The notes below the pieces were generated by a model that worked only from the letters and a program-made list of their open reading frames with translations, was not told the origin of the DNA and made no database searches. 64,000 nucleotides of DNA, taken from NCBI GenBank assembly GCA_036675505.1, contig JAKFEW010000017.1, positions 25,023-89,022 on the forward strand, read 5' to 3'. A program made the translations under genes and the position numbers. The DNA is from JAKFEW01 sp036675505 (GTDB lineage Bacteria; Cyanobacteriota; Sericytochromatia; S15B-MN24; JAQBPE01). Below, piece by piece: positions 40,620-48,791 of the stretch (position 1 is its first letter; each line of letters starts with the position of its first letter).

Positions 40620-41540
40620 CTGCCCCTCGCCGCGCTCACCGGCCAGCCGCTGGCGCAAGCACGCCTGCTCGCCGCCGCCCGTCGCCCCAGCCACGCCTAC
40701 CTCTTCACGGGGTCGGCGCCTGAGGCCAAGCGGGCGGCGGCGATCGCCTTCGCGGCCGCGCTGCTTTGCGAGGCACCGCGCGCGGACGGCGACGCGTGCG
40801 GGGCCTGTGCCACGTGCCTGGCGATCGCGGGCCCCGGCCACCCGGACCTGCGCATCTGGGACGTGCCGGAAGGCGAGAAGACCTTCAAGATCGAGCAGGT
40901 CCGCGAGCTGATCGGCGCCGTTGGCCGCAAGCCCTTCTCGCGGCCGCGCCAGGTCCATGTGATCGCGAACCTCGACGCCGTGAACCCGGCGGGCGCCAAC
41001 GCGCTGCTCAAGACGCTCGAGGAGCCGCCGCCGACCACCACCTTGATCTTGCTGGCGGCGGACCTCGCGGGCGTGCTGGCGACGATCGTCTCGCGCTGCC
41101 AGGTCGTCTCTTTTGGATTTCAGCCGCAGGCGCTTCAGCCGCAGGCGCTTGGATTTCAGCCGCAGGCGCTCGGCGCCTCGGCCGCGCCGCCCGTCACGGC
41201 CGAGGCGCCTCCGCTGCCGCGTCGCGGCGCGACCCTGGCCTGGACCGACGAGCTGGCCGGCAAGCCGGCCGACGAGCTCGCGGCCAGGCTGGATGCGCTC
41301 GTGCGCTGGCTCGCCGACGTCGTGCTGGTGGCCGCCTGCGGCGAGGCCGGCCAGGCGCCGCCGGTCCAGCGCCTGCGCCACCCCGATCGGCTCGCCGAGG
41401 CCGAGGCCCTGGCCGAGGCCGCGCCGGTCGCGACCTGGCTCGCGCGCGCCAAGGCGGTGGAGGACGCGCGCGACGCGCTCGGCCGGCATGCCAACGTCCG
41501 GCTGGTGCTCGACCGCCTGGCGAAGCGCCTCACGACGTAG
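40620..41540 (+). CDS. holB: DNA polymerase III delta-prime subunit, apparent CTG start
   Basis: A 306-residue clamp-loader subunit. The Zn module CEAPRADGDACGACATC (C-x8-C-x2-C-x2-C) lies near residue 50, followed by VNPAGANALLKTLEEPPP and the sensor TIVSRCQ. This Zn module sits upstream of the first ATG/GTG/TTG in frame (GTG at 40863), so translation must begin further up; CTG at 40620, four codons after the GGDEF stop region begins, is the only candidate near the upstream gene. The usual Walker A is degenerate, as expected for delta-prime. A 57-bp tandem repeat lies after RCQ. Confidence 0.85.
   Translation: MPLAALTGQPLAQARLLAAARRPSHAYLFTGSAPEAKRAAAIAFAAALLCEAPRADGDACGACATCLAIAGPGHPDLRIWDVPEGEKTFKIEQVRELIGAVGRKPFSRPRQVHVIANLDAVNPAGANALLKTLEEPPPTTTLILLAADLAGVLATIVSRCQVVSFGFQPQALQPQALGFQPQALGASAAPPVTAEAPPLPRRGATLAWTDELAGKPADELAARLDALVRWLADVVLVAACGEAGQAPPVQRLRHPDRLAEAEALAEAAPVATWLARAKAVEDARDALGRHANVRLVLDRLAKRLTT
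41113..41169 (+). repeat. In-frame tandem repeat inside holB
   Basis: Units of 21, 15 and 21 bp share TTCAGCCGCAGGCGC; the two longer ones begin TTGGAT. They encode FQPQAL, QPQALG and FQPQALG, a low-complexity insertion at the surface after the RCQ motif. It keeps the frame and the rest of the protein continues normally. Confidence 0.85.
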
Positions 41541-41744
41541 TTTCACCCCGCCAGAGGTGGGATGAATCGGCGCCAAGGGCCGCCTGGGGGGTGTAGCAGG
41601 CGCCTCTATGGGGAAAATGTGGAGTAGATCGCGCAGGAATCCGGCGCGTCACCATATACGCCCCGCCCAGGCGGGACGGCCCCATCGCAGAACCTATTCC
41701 GGCGCCGGGGATCCGGCACCGTTCACCTTGAAACGAGGACGCCT

Positions 41745-42863
41745 TTGGCGAAGCTGGCGATCCGGTTCCGACCGGGCGAAATCCGGCTGCTCGAACACGC
41801 CCCTGAAGGGCTTGCCCCGCGCCAGCACGTGGTCTACGAGCTGGACGGCGGCCTCGACTGCCGACCTATCACCGTCATGGCCAACGCCGTCGCCGCGGCG
41901 CATGGCGAGCTGCTCACCGCGCGCTTCGTGCGCGTCGCGTCCGAGACGGACCTCGAACAACTCGAGGTCAAGACGGCCGAAGAGGTGAAGGCCCACGCCA
42001 TGTGCATCGAGAAGATCGTCGAGCACCGGCTGCCGATGAAGCTGGTCGACGCGATTTACACCCTGGATTTCAGCCGCCTGACGTTCCTCTACACCTCCGA
42101 GGGGCGCGTAGACTTCCGCGAGCTGCTCAAGGACCTCACCAGCTCGTTCAAACGGACACGCATTTTGTTGAGGCAGATCGGCGTCCGTGACGAGGCCAAG
42201 CACCTCTCGGGCGTGGGCCCCTGCGGCAAGGAGCTCTGCTGCTCCACCTTCATCAAGGAGTTCATGCCGATCAACATCAAGCTCGCGAAGGACCAGGACC
42301 TCTCGCTGAACCCGGCCAAGCTCTCGGGGGCCTGTGGCCGCCTCAAGTGCTGCCTGAGCTACGAGGTCGAGGCCTACCGGGCCGCCAAACGCCAACTGCC
42401 GCGCCAGGGCGCGCGCGTGCTCACCGCCGAGGGCGAGGGCCGCGTGCTCGAGGTGCAGGCCGCGAACGAGCGGGCGCTGGTCGAGCTCGCGGACGGCCGC
42501 GTGGTGGCCTTCGGGCCGGAGCAGATGAACGTCCTCGCGAACGACCATCCAGGCGGCCCCGTGCCCGGCGCGGAGAGCGGCGAAGGCCGCCCATTCGGGC
42601 GTGGCGGCCGCCCGTCGCGCGGGGGCCGGCCGCCGCGCCCCGACCACGCGCCCCATGCCGCGATCGAAAGCCAGCTGGGCGTGGCCGAAGGGCCGCCCAC
42701 CCCGGCAGAAAGCCCCCCCACCGCCGAAATACCGCTCAACAAGGCCGATGTCCCGCCCACCATGGCCGAAGTCCCGCCCACCATGGCCGAGAGCCGCGTG
42801 CCGCACGAGCCAGCCGGGCAGCCCGCCGATGACCGGCCGGGCTCCGCCCACCCGGCGACCTGA
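41745..42863 (+). CDS. PSP1/RicT-family protein
   Basis: A 372-residue protein. Residues 1-255 match the PSP1 C-terminal (RicT/YaaT) domain, with the conserved cysteine set GVGPCGKELCCSTF and GACGRLKCCLSYE, and DFRELLKDLTSSFKRTRI. In Bacillus this protein helps RNase Y and binds an iron-sulfur cluster with RicA and RicF; it typically lies next to holB, as here. The last 110 residues are a Pro/Gly/Ala-rich tail not found in the Bacillus protein. The start is TTG, with GAGGA about 5 nt upstream. Confidence 0.9.
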   Translation: MAKLAIRFRPGEIRLLEHAPEGLAPRQHVVYELDGGLDCRPITVMANAVAAAHGELLTARFVRVASETDLEQLEVKTAEEVKAHAMCIEKIVEHRLPMKLVDAIYTLDFSRLTFLYTSEGRVDFRELLKDLTSSFKRTRILLRQIGVRDEAKHLSGVGPCGKELCCSTFIKEFMPINIKLAKDQDLSLNPAKLSGACGRLKCCLSYEVEAYRAAKRQLPRQGARVLTAEGEGRVLEVQAANERALVELADGRVVAFGPEQMNVLANDHPGGPVPGAESGEGRPFGRGGRPSRGGRPPRPDHAPHAAIESQLGVAEGPPTPAESPPTAEIPLNKADVPPTMAEVPPTMAESRVPHEPAGQPADDRPGSAHPAT

Positions 42864-42884
42864 GCCCACGTCCGAGCGTCGCCC

Positions 42885-45800
42885 ATGGACTTCATCCGCC
42901 GCCACCTCGTCGTTGCCCTCTTCCTGCTGTCCGGCGTGACCGGCCTCGTCTACGAGGTGCTGTGGGCCCGCCAGCTCGGCGTGGTCCTCGGCAACGCGGC
43001 CCATGCCCACGCCGTGGTGCTCGCGACCTTCATGGGCGGCCTGGCGCTCGGCAACGCCTGGCTGGGCCGCCTCGGCGATCGCACGGCCTCGCCGCTACGC
43101 CTCTACGGCCGCCTCGAGCTCGGCGTCGCGCTGCTCGCCGGGATCTCGCCAGCCGTGCTGGCGTTGGCATCGAACGCGTACCTCGCCGCGGCCCCGGCGC
43201 TCGACCCGACCTGGCGGGTCGTGGCCAAGGCGGTGGTCGCGGCCCTGGCGCTGCTCCCCGCGACCATCCTGATGGGCGGCACGCTGCCGATCCTGGCGCG
43301 CTACATCACGGAGTCGCTCGCAGGCTTGAAGGCATCGGTGGCCGGGCTCTACTGCCTGAACAGCGCCGGCGCCGCCGTCGGCGCCCTGCTCGCCGCGTTC
43401 TGGCTGATCCCGGCTTACGGCACGACGTTCCCGGTGGTGCTCGCGGCGCTGGTCAACGCGGCTATTGGGGTGGTAGCGATCGCGATCGATCAGTACGGCG
43501 AGGCGCCGGCGGCACCGCCGCCGGAGGACGCGACCCCGCCCCCCGCTGGCGACCAGGCGCCGGCCGACGCCGGGCGGCACCGGGCGCTCCTGTTCGTGGC
43601 CGTCGGGTGCGCTGGCTTCGCGGCGATGGTCATGGAGACCGTCTGGATCCGGCTGCTCTCGATCGCCACGACCTCGTCCACCTACTCCTTCGCCGTGATG
43701 CTGGCCGCCTTCATCGGCGGCATCGCCCTGGGCAGCTGGCTGGTCCGCCGCCTGAGCCCGGCCGGCGGGGATCCGCTGCTGCAGTTCGGCCTCGCCGAGG
43801 CCGGCGCCGGCCTCGCGGTGCTCCTGACCCTGCCCTTCTACGAGTGGCTGCCATACCTGTTCCTGCGCGCCTCGATGCTGCTCCGCCCCGTGCCCGAGAC
43901 CTTCCTGATGGTCGAGGGCCTGAAAGCGGCGGTGAGCCTGTTGTTGATGCTGCCGCCGACGATCCTGATCGGCATGACCCTGCCGCTCGCGAGCCGCGCC
44001 GCCGCCCGCACCTTCGGCGAGGTCGGCACGGCCGTGGGCCGCGTGTTCGCGACGAACACGCTCGGCAACGTCGCCGGCGCCCTGGTGGGCGGGCTGGTCT
44101 TGCTGCCGCTCGTCGGCATGCGGAACGCGCTCGAGCTGGCGGCCGTCGTGGCCCTGCTCGTCGGCTGCGCGGCGGCGACCGCGCGGATCCCGCTGGCGCG
44201 CCGCGCGGCGGTCATGGCCGTGGCGATTGCCGGCTTCGGCGTCTACCGCGCGATCACGCCGCCCTGGGACGTCGCGCTCGCCAACTTCGGCGCGACGCGC
44301 TGGCAGGGCAAGGCGCCGACGTCCTTCGAGGCCTACAAGCGCGACGCGGTCGGCCAGGTGAAGGTGGTCTTCCACGCCGACGACGCGCATGCGACGGTGG
44401 TGGTGCAAGATCGCGCGGACGGCAGCCAGCGCACGCTCAAGGTGAACGGCAAGCCGGACGCCTCGACCGGCGCGGACGACATGGCCACCCAGGTCTCGCT
44501 CGGCCACCTGCCGGCGCTGCTCGCGGCCAACGCTCGCCGTGGCCTGATCGTCGGCCTCGGCGCCGGCGTCAGCGCGGGCGCCGCGCTGGCCCACCCGATC
44601 GAGCGGCTCGACGTCGTCGAAATCTCCTCGGCCGTGGTGCAGGGCGCGCGGTACTTCGAGGGCGCGAACCGCAAGGCCCTCGACGACCCGCGGCTGCGGC
44701 TGCACGTCGACGACGCCTTCCACCACCTCGCTGTCGTGCCGGACCGCTACGATTTCATCATGAGCGAGCCCTCGAACCCCTGGGTGGCGGGCGTCTCGCA
44801 CCTCTACACCAGCGATTTCTACGCGCTCGCGAAGCAGCGGCTCGCGCCGGGTGGCGTCTTCGTTCAATGGCTGCACACCTACATGAGCGACGATGAAGCC
44901 GTTGCCTTGATCCTGCGCACGATGGCCGACGCGTTCCCGCATGTCGAGCTCTGGCAGGCACGCAACGGTTCCGACCTCATGCTCGTCGGCGCGATGGCGC
45001 CGATCGAATCGGATTTCCGCGTCATGGGCGCGCGCCTGGCTCGCCCGGAGGTGGCCAGCGACCTCGCCCGCATCGACGTGACGGATCTGCCGACGATGCT
45101 GTCGCTGCAGGTGGCGTCCGATGCCCGCGTGCGCGAGCTCGCCGGGGAGGGGCCTGTGAACTCGCTCGTCCAGCCGCGGCTCGAGGTGATGGCGCCGGTC
45201 GCCTACTACCTGCACGACGGCGCCCACGCCGTGTGGCAGCGCGGCGACGAGCGGCTCGACCCCGACGGCGACTCCCGCCTCCGCCTGGCGCTCCCCCGCT
45301 ACTTGCAAGCCCGCGGCCGCGGCCTGACCCAGGATGAATTCGCCGTGCTGTTCCAGCACCACAGCGCCAGCGTCCCATTGGCAGGCGGTCGCAACCCGGG
45401 CCTCGCGATCCTGTACGCCTGGTGCGCGCAGTACCCGGACGATCCGGTCGCTCGGTGGCTGCTCGCCGACGCCCTCGGCAAGAGCGGCCAGCACGAGGCG
45501 GCCGCGACGGCGGCCGAGGGTCTGGCGTCGCGCCCGCCCCGGAAGATCGAGGTCTTGCTGCATGTCGCGGATGTGCTCGGCGAGTCGTATCTCGGCCGTC
45601 GGTCGGTGCTCAACCCGACGGACCCCACGCTCGAGAAGGCGTTGGCGCTCTACGGCGAGGTCTTGAAGGCGCCCAAGGCTGACCGCGCGGCGGTCTACGA
45701 GCGCGTCGCGGTGCTCATGGCGGCGGCCGGCCGGATCGACGAGTCGCTCGCGGCGCGCGAGGCCCAGGCCACGCAAGGCACGCCGCAGGCGCGCGCGAAG

Positions 45801-45950
45801 GCGCTGCTCGAGGCGGCGATGGCCGCGTACGATGCCGACCAACCGGCCCGCGCGGCCGGCTACGCCCGGCGGGTGCTCGCGTTCGCGCCCGCCGACATCC
45901 GCGCCCGCCGGCTGCTCGGCGCGCTGGAGGCGCCCAGCTGGCGGCGGTGA
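42885..45950 (+). CDS. Membrane-embedded spermidine-synthase-like protein with C-terminal helical repeats
   Basis: A 1021-residue fusion. Residues 1-475 form about 12 membrane helices in two similar halves (FLLSGVTGLVYEVLWARQLG early; AVGCAGFAAMVMETVWIRLL later). Residues about 475-720 are a spermidine-synthase-like SAM fold: GLIVGLGAGVSAGAAL, then DFIMSEPSNPWVAGV. In SpeE this region holds an essential catalytic aspartate; SEPSNPW replaces it, so aminopropyl transfer is improbable. The C-terminal 250 residues are helical, TPR-like. Substrate unknown. Confidence 0.75.
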   Translation: MDFIRRHLVVALFLLSGVTGLVYEVLWARQLGVVLGNAAHAHAVVLATFMGGLALGNAWLGRLGDRTASPLRLYGRLELGVALLAGISPAVLALASNAYLAAAPALDPTWRVVAKAVVAALALLPATILMGGTLPILARYITESLAGLKASVAGLYCLNSAGAAVGALLAAFWLIPAYGTTFPVVLAALVNAAIGVVAIAIDQYGEAPAAPPPEDATPPPAGDQAPADAGRHRALLFVAVGCAGFAAMVMETVWIRLLSIATTSSTYSFAVMLAAFIGGIALGSWLVRRLSPAGGDPLLQFGLAEAGAGLAVLLTLPFYEWLPYLFLRASMLLRPVPETFLMVEGLKAAVSLLLMLPPTILIGMTLPLASRAAARTFGEVGTAVGRVFATNTLGNVAGALVGGLVLLPLVGMRNALELAAVVALLVGCAAATARIPLARRAAVMAVAIAGFGVYRAITPPWDVALANFGATRWQGKAPTSFEAYKRDAVGQVKVVFHADDAHATVVVQDRADGSQRTLKVNGKPDASTGADDMATQVSLGHLPALLAANARRGLIVGLGAGVSAGAALAHPIERLDVVEISSAVVQGARYFEGANRKALDDPRLRLHVDDAFHHLAVVPDRYDFIMSEPSNPWVAGVSHLYTSDFYALAKQRLAPGGVFVQWLHTYMSDDEAVALILRTMADAFPHVELWQARNGSDLMLVGAMAPIESDFRVMGARLARPEVASDLARIDVTDLPTMLSLQVASDARVRELAGEGPVNSLVQPRLEVMAPVAYYLHDGAHAVWQRGDERLDPDGDSRLRLALPRYLQARGRGLTQDEFAVLFQHHSASVPLAGGRNPGLAILYAWCAQYPDDPVARWLLADALGKSGQHEAAATAAEGLASRPPRKIEVLLHVADVLGESYLGRRSVLNPTDPTLEKALALYGEVLKAPKADRAAVYERVAVLMAAAGRIDESLAAREAQATQGTPQARAKALLEAAMAAYDADQPARAAGYARRVLAFAPADIRARRLLGALEAPSWRR

Positions 45951-46022
45951 CCCTGGCCGCGGCGGGTCCCCAGGCCCCGTGTTATACTGGGTCGCTTCGC
46001 ACCCGACCTTATGTAGCCTACC

Positions 46023-47342
46023 ATGCCGCAAACACACGCCGCCCGCCGCTTTCGCCCCCTCGTCATCGCCGGCCTCGCGGCCCTCGCCGCCCTGGCGACC
46101 GGCTGCCCGGCCGAAGACCAGAAAGACACAGGTGCCTCGGCGGCGCCGGGCGGCGCGACGACCGGCACCGTCGAGTTCTGGACGATGCAGCTCAAGCCCA
46201 CCTTCGAGGGCTACCTGAACGGGCTGATCGCGAGCTGGGAGAAGAGCCACCCGGGGGTGAAGGTGTCGTGGGTGGACCTGCCCGCGAGCGAGATCGAGAA
46301 CAAGACGCTGACCGCCGCCGCGAGCGGCAAGGCGCCCGACCTCGTGAACCTCAACCCGATGTTCGCGAACAAGCTGGCCTCGGCGAAGGCGCTGGCGCCG
46401 CTGGACCTCGATGCGGGCCTCAAGGCCAAGTACTACGACGCGGCCTGGGAGGCGAACACGGTGGACGGCCAGGTGGTCGGCATCCCGTGGTACCTCTCCA
46501 CCTCCGTCACGCTCTACAACACCGAGTTGTGGAAGCAGGCAGGGCTCGCGGAGGGCGCCTGGCCACGCACGTTCCAGGCGCTCGGCGAGGCCGCCCGCAC
46601 GATCAAGACCAAGACCGGGCAGCAGGGCTTCATGCCGCCGTTCGGCGATCGGGGCAAATTCATGGAGATCCTGGCCGCGGAGAACGTCCCGCTGCTCTCC
46701 GCCGACCGCAAGAAGGGCGGCTTCGCCACGCCGCAGGGCACGACGGTGCTCGCGTTCTGGGCTGACCTCTACAAGGAGGGCATCATCCCGAAGGAGTCGC
46801 TGACGCAGGGCCATCGCGAGGCGATCGACCGCTTCCAGGCCGGCCAGACGGCCGTGTTCCCGGCTGGCCCTCAGTTCCTCGGGATCGTGAGGCAGAACTC
46901 CCCCAAGCTTTACGCCAAGCTGGCCGTCGGCCCGCAAATCACCGGCGCGTCAGGCAAGATCGGCGTCGGCGTGATGAACCTCGTGATCCCGCAGGCCAGC
47001 ACGAAGCGCGACCTCGCGCTGGATCTCGCGAAGTTCGTGACGTCCGGCGAGAACCAGCTCGCCTTCTGCAAGCTCGTGCCGATCCTGCCTTCCGTGAAGG
47101 ACACGGCCAAGGACCCGTTCTTCCAGGCGAAGCCGGGCGCCGCGCTCGAGGACCAGGCCCGGTCGCTCGCGGCCACCCAGCTGCGCGATGCGAAGCTGCT
47201 GGTGCCGCCGATGCCGCGCCAGACCGAGCTCGCGAAATCGCTCGACGACGCGCTGCAGCGCGCGGCGCTCGGCCAGCAGACCCCCGCGCAGGCACTCGAA
47301 CAGGCGGCGAAGGAATGGGAAGCGATTCTCGCCACGCCCTAG
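46023..47342 (+). CDS. Extracellular solute-binding lipoprotein (sugar ABC transporter type)
   Basis: A 439-residue binding protein. A signal peptide ends in LATGC, followed by PAEDQKDTGA. The mature protein has the type 1 sugar-binding layout: TVEFWTMQLKP, APDLVNLNPMFANKLA, GIPWYLSTSVTLYNTELWK near residue 155, and AVFPAGPQFLGIV. It would deliver an oligosaccharide or glycerol-3-phosphate-like solute to the permease encoded downstream. TATACT at 45983 may be the -10 box. The gene overlaps the permease gene by 28 bp. Ligand unknown. Confidence 0.85.
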   Translation: MPQTHAARRFRPLVIAGLAALAALATGCPAEDQKDTGASAAPGGATTGTVEFWTMQLKPTFEGYLNGLIASWEKSHPGVKVSWVDLPASEIENKTLTAAASGKAPDLVNLNPMFANKLASAKALAPLDLDAGLKAKYYDAAWEANTVDGQVVGIPWYLSTSVTLYNTELWKQAGLAEGAWPRTFQALGEAARTIKTKTGQQGFMPPFGDRGKFMEILAAENVPLLSADRKKGGFATPQGTTVLAFWADLYKEGIIPKESLTQGHREAIDRFQAGQTAVFPAGPQFLGIVRQNSPKLYAKLAVGPQITGASGKIGVGVMNLVIPQASTKRDLALDLAKFVTSGENQLAFCKLVPILPSVKDTAKDPFFQAKPGAALEDQARSLAATQLRDAKLLVPPMPRQTELAKSLDDALQRAALGQQTPAQALEQAAKEWEAILATP

Positions 47343-48220
47343 CCGGCGTGTTGCGGACGGCGGCGCCTTACCTGTTCTTGCTGCCGGCGTCGATCATCCT
47401 GCTGGTCTTCATGTTCGGGCCGCTGGGCTACGCCGCGTACCTCAGCTTCACCGATTTCAACGCGCTGGGCGTGCCGCGCCCTGTCGGCTTCGCGAATTAC
47501 CAGCGGTTGGTCGGCGACCCGGTCTTCTGGCAGACCCTGCGCAACACGTTCGTCTACCTGCTCGGCGTCGTGCCTGCGCTCGTCGTGCTGCCGCTCTTCC
47601 TCGCCGTGCTGGTGAACCGAGCGCTGCCGGGCGTGGCGTTCTTCCGCGCGGCCTACTATTTGCCGGTCGTGATCTCGATGGTCGTGGCGGGCCTGATGTG
47701 GAAGTGGATCTTCGCCGAGAACGGCGTGCTGAACTACGTCGCGGGCCTCGCGCTGCCGTGGTTGGCGACCGAGCCGATCGCCTGGCTCTCCCGGCCGGAC
47801 ACGGCGCTCGCGGCGGTCATGGCCGTGACGGTCTGGAAGGGCCTCGGCTACTACATGGTGATCTACCTGGCCGGGCTCCAGACCATCCCGCAGGACATCT
47901 ACGAATCCGCGTCGATCGACGGGGCGTCACCCTGGCAGGCCACGATCCGCCTGACGATACCGCTCCTCTGGCCGAGCATCGCGTTCGTCGCGATCGTCTC
48001 GAGCATCTCCGCGCTCAAGGTCTTCACCGAGATCTACGTGATGACGCGCGGCGGCCCGCTCGATGCCAGCGCCACCGTCGTCTATTACCTCTACCAGCAA
48101 TCCTTCGAGCACCTGAACATGGGCTACGCCAACGCGATCGGAATGGTGCTCTTCGCGATCATCCTGGCGTTCTCGATCATCAACCTGCGCTTCTTCGAAC
48201 AGGGCACCGCGCCTTCCTGA
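47315..48220 (+). CDS. Sugar ABC transporter permease (MalF/UgpA type)
   Basis: A 301-residue permease with six membrane helices (APYLFLLPASIILLVFMFG first). The EAA loop that docks the ATPase is YESASIDGASPWQATIRLTIPLL near residue 200, with the family's conserved Gly. It starts inside the last 28 bp of the binding-protein gene. No partner permease (MalG type) and no ATPase gene follow; a cytochrome c gene is next. The transporter must be completed from elsewhere or is a remnant. Confidence 0.88.
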   Translation: MGSDSRHALAGVLRTAAPYLFLLPASIILLVFMFGPLGYAAYLSFTDFNALGVPRPVGFANYQRLVGDPVFWQTLRNTFVYLLGVVPALVVLPLFLAVLVNRALPGVAFFRAAYYLPVVISMVVAGLMWKWIFAENGVLNYVAGLALPWLATEPIAWLSRPDTALAAVMAVTVWKGLGYYMVIYLAGLQTIPQDIYESASIDGASPWQATIRLTIPLLWPSIAFVAIVSSISALKVFTEIYVMTRGGPLDASATVVYYLYQQSFEHLNMGYANAIGMVLFAIILAFSIINLRFFEQGTAPS

Positions 48221-48313
48221 GCAGCCGAGCGATCCGATTGACGCTCACTGGGTCGGTGGCTAGAATTGCCTGACTTGAACTGTGACGCTCCTTCAAACCT
48301 CCAGGAGGCCGAT

Positions 48314-48778
48314 ATGAACCACCACGCCACCCGACTCATCGCCTTCGCCGCGGCCTCCGCGCTGGGCCTCGCGCTCCTGACCGGGTGCCCGGCCGAGGAG
48401 AAGAAGGACACGGGGGCGGCCAGCCCTGGCACGGCGACGACCACCACGACGACCACCACCACCGCGGTCAGCGCCGCGCCGGCGTCGCCCGCCGCCACGA
48501 CCGCGGCCGCGACGTCGCCGGCGGCTGGCACCACCACCACGTCGGCCGCGACCGCCGGCGAGGGCAAGACGCTCTTCGCCAATCGATGCCAGGCCTGCCA
48601 TGGCCTGGCCGGTGCCGGCGGCATGGGGCCGAAGCTCACGGACGTGGACAAGAAGGGCGACGCCTACGTCAAGGAAACGATCCTCAAGGGCCGGCCGGAC
48701 AAGGGGATGCCCGCGTTCGAGGGCCAGCTCAAGCCGTCCGAGGTGGATGCAGTCGTCGCCTACGTGAAAGGGCTATAG
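48314..48778 (+). CDS. Lipoprotein cytochrome c
   Basis: A 154-residue exported class I cytochrome c. Cys25 in LLTGC is the lipidation site; a Thr/Ala-rich linker (residues 40-82, including nine Thr in a row) carries the heme domain away from the membrane. CQACH (Cys92, Cys95, His96) binds heme, and Met132 in KGMPAF is the likely sixth ligand. It would shuttle electrons at the outer face of the membrane. CAGGAGG precedes the ATG. The 3' end lies in a perfect palindrome shared with the convergent cytochrome gene. Confidence 0.88.
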   Translation: MNHHATRLIAFAAASALGLALLTGCPAEEKKDTGAASPGTATTTTTTTTTAVSAAPASPAATTAAATSPAAGTTTTSAATAGEGKTLFANRCQACHGLAGAGGMGPKLTDVDKKGDAYVKETILKGRPDKGMPAFEGQLKPSEVDAVVAYVKGL

Positions 48779-48791
48779 CCCTTTCACGTAG
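48760..48791. repeat. 32-bp perfect palindrome across two convergent cytochrome genes
   Basis: The centre is GGGCTA/TAGCCC, and the arms extend through TACGTGAAA on the left and TTTCACGTA on the right with no mismatch or spacer. It contains both stop codons (TAG at 48776 on plus, TAG at 48775 on minus) and encodes YVKGL at the end of both proteins. As RNA it could form a long stem, so it may also stop transcription from both sides. Confidence 0.9.

Noticed and set aside
42064..42078. GGATTTCAGCCGC in the PSP1 gene, matching the holB micro-repeat
   Set aside because: A single short match in a conserved coding part (LDFSRL); there is no tandem copy, so no link to the repeat.
48420..48560. Short ACC/ACG repeats in the cytochrome gene as a CRISPR-like or regulatory repeat
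   Set aside because: They encode a Thr-rich linker, in frame, between the lipid anchor and the heme domain.
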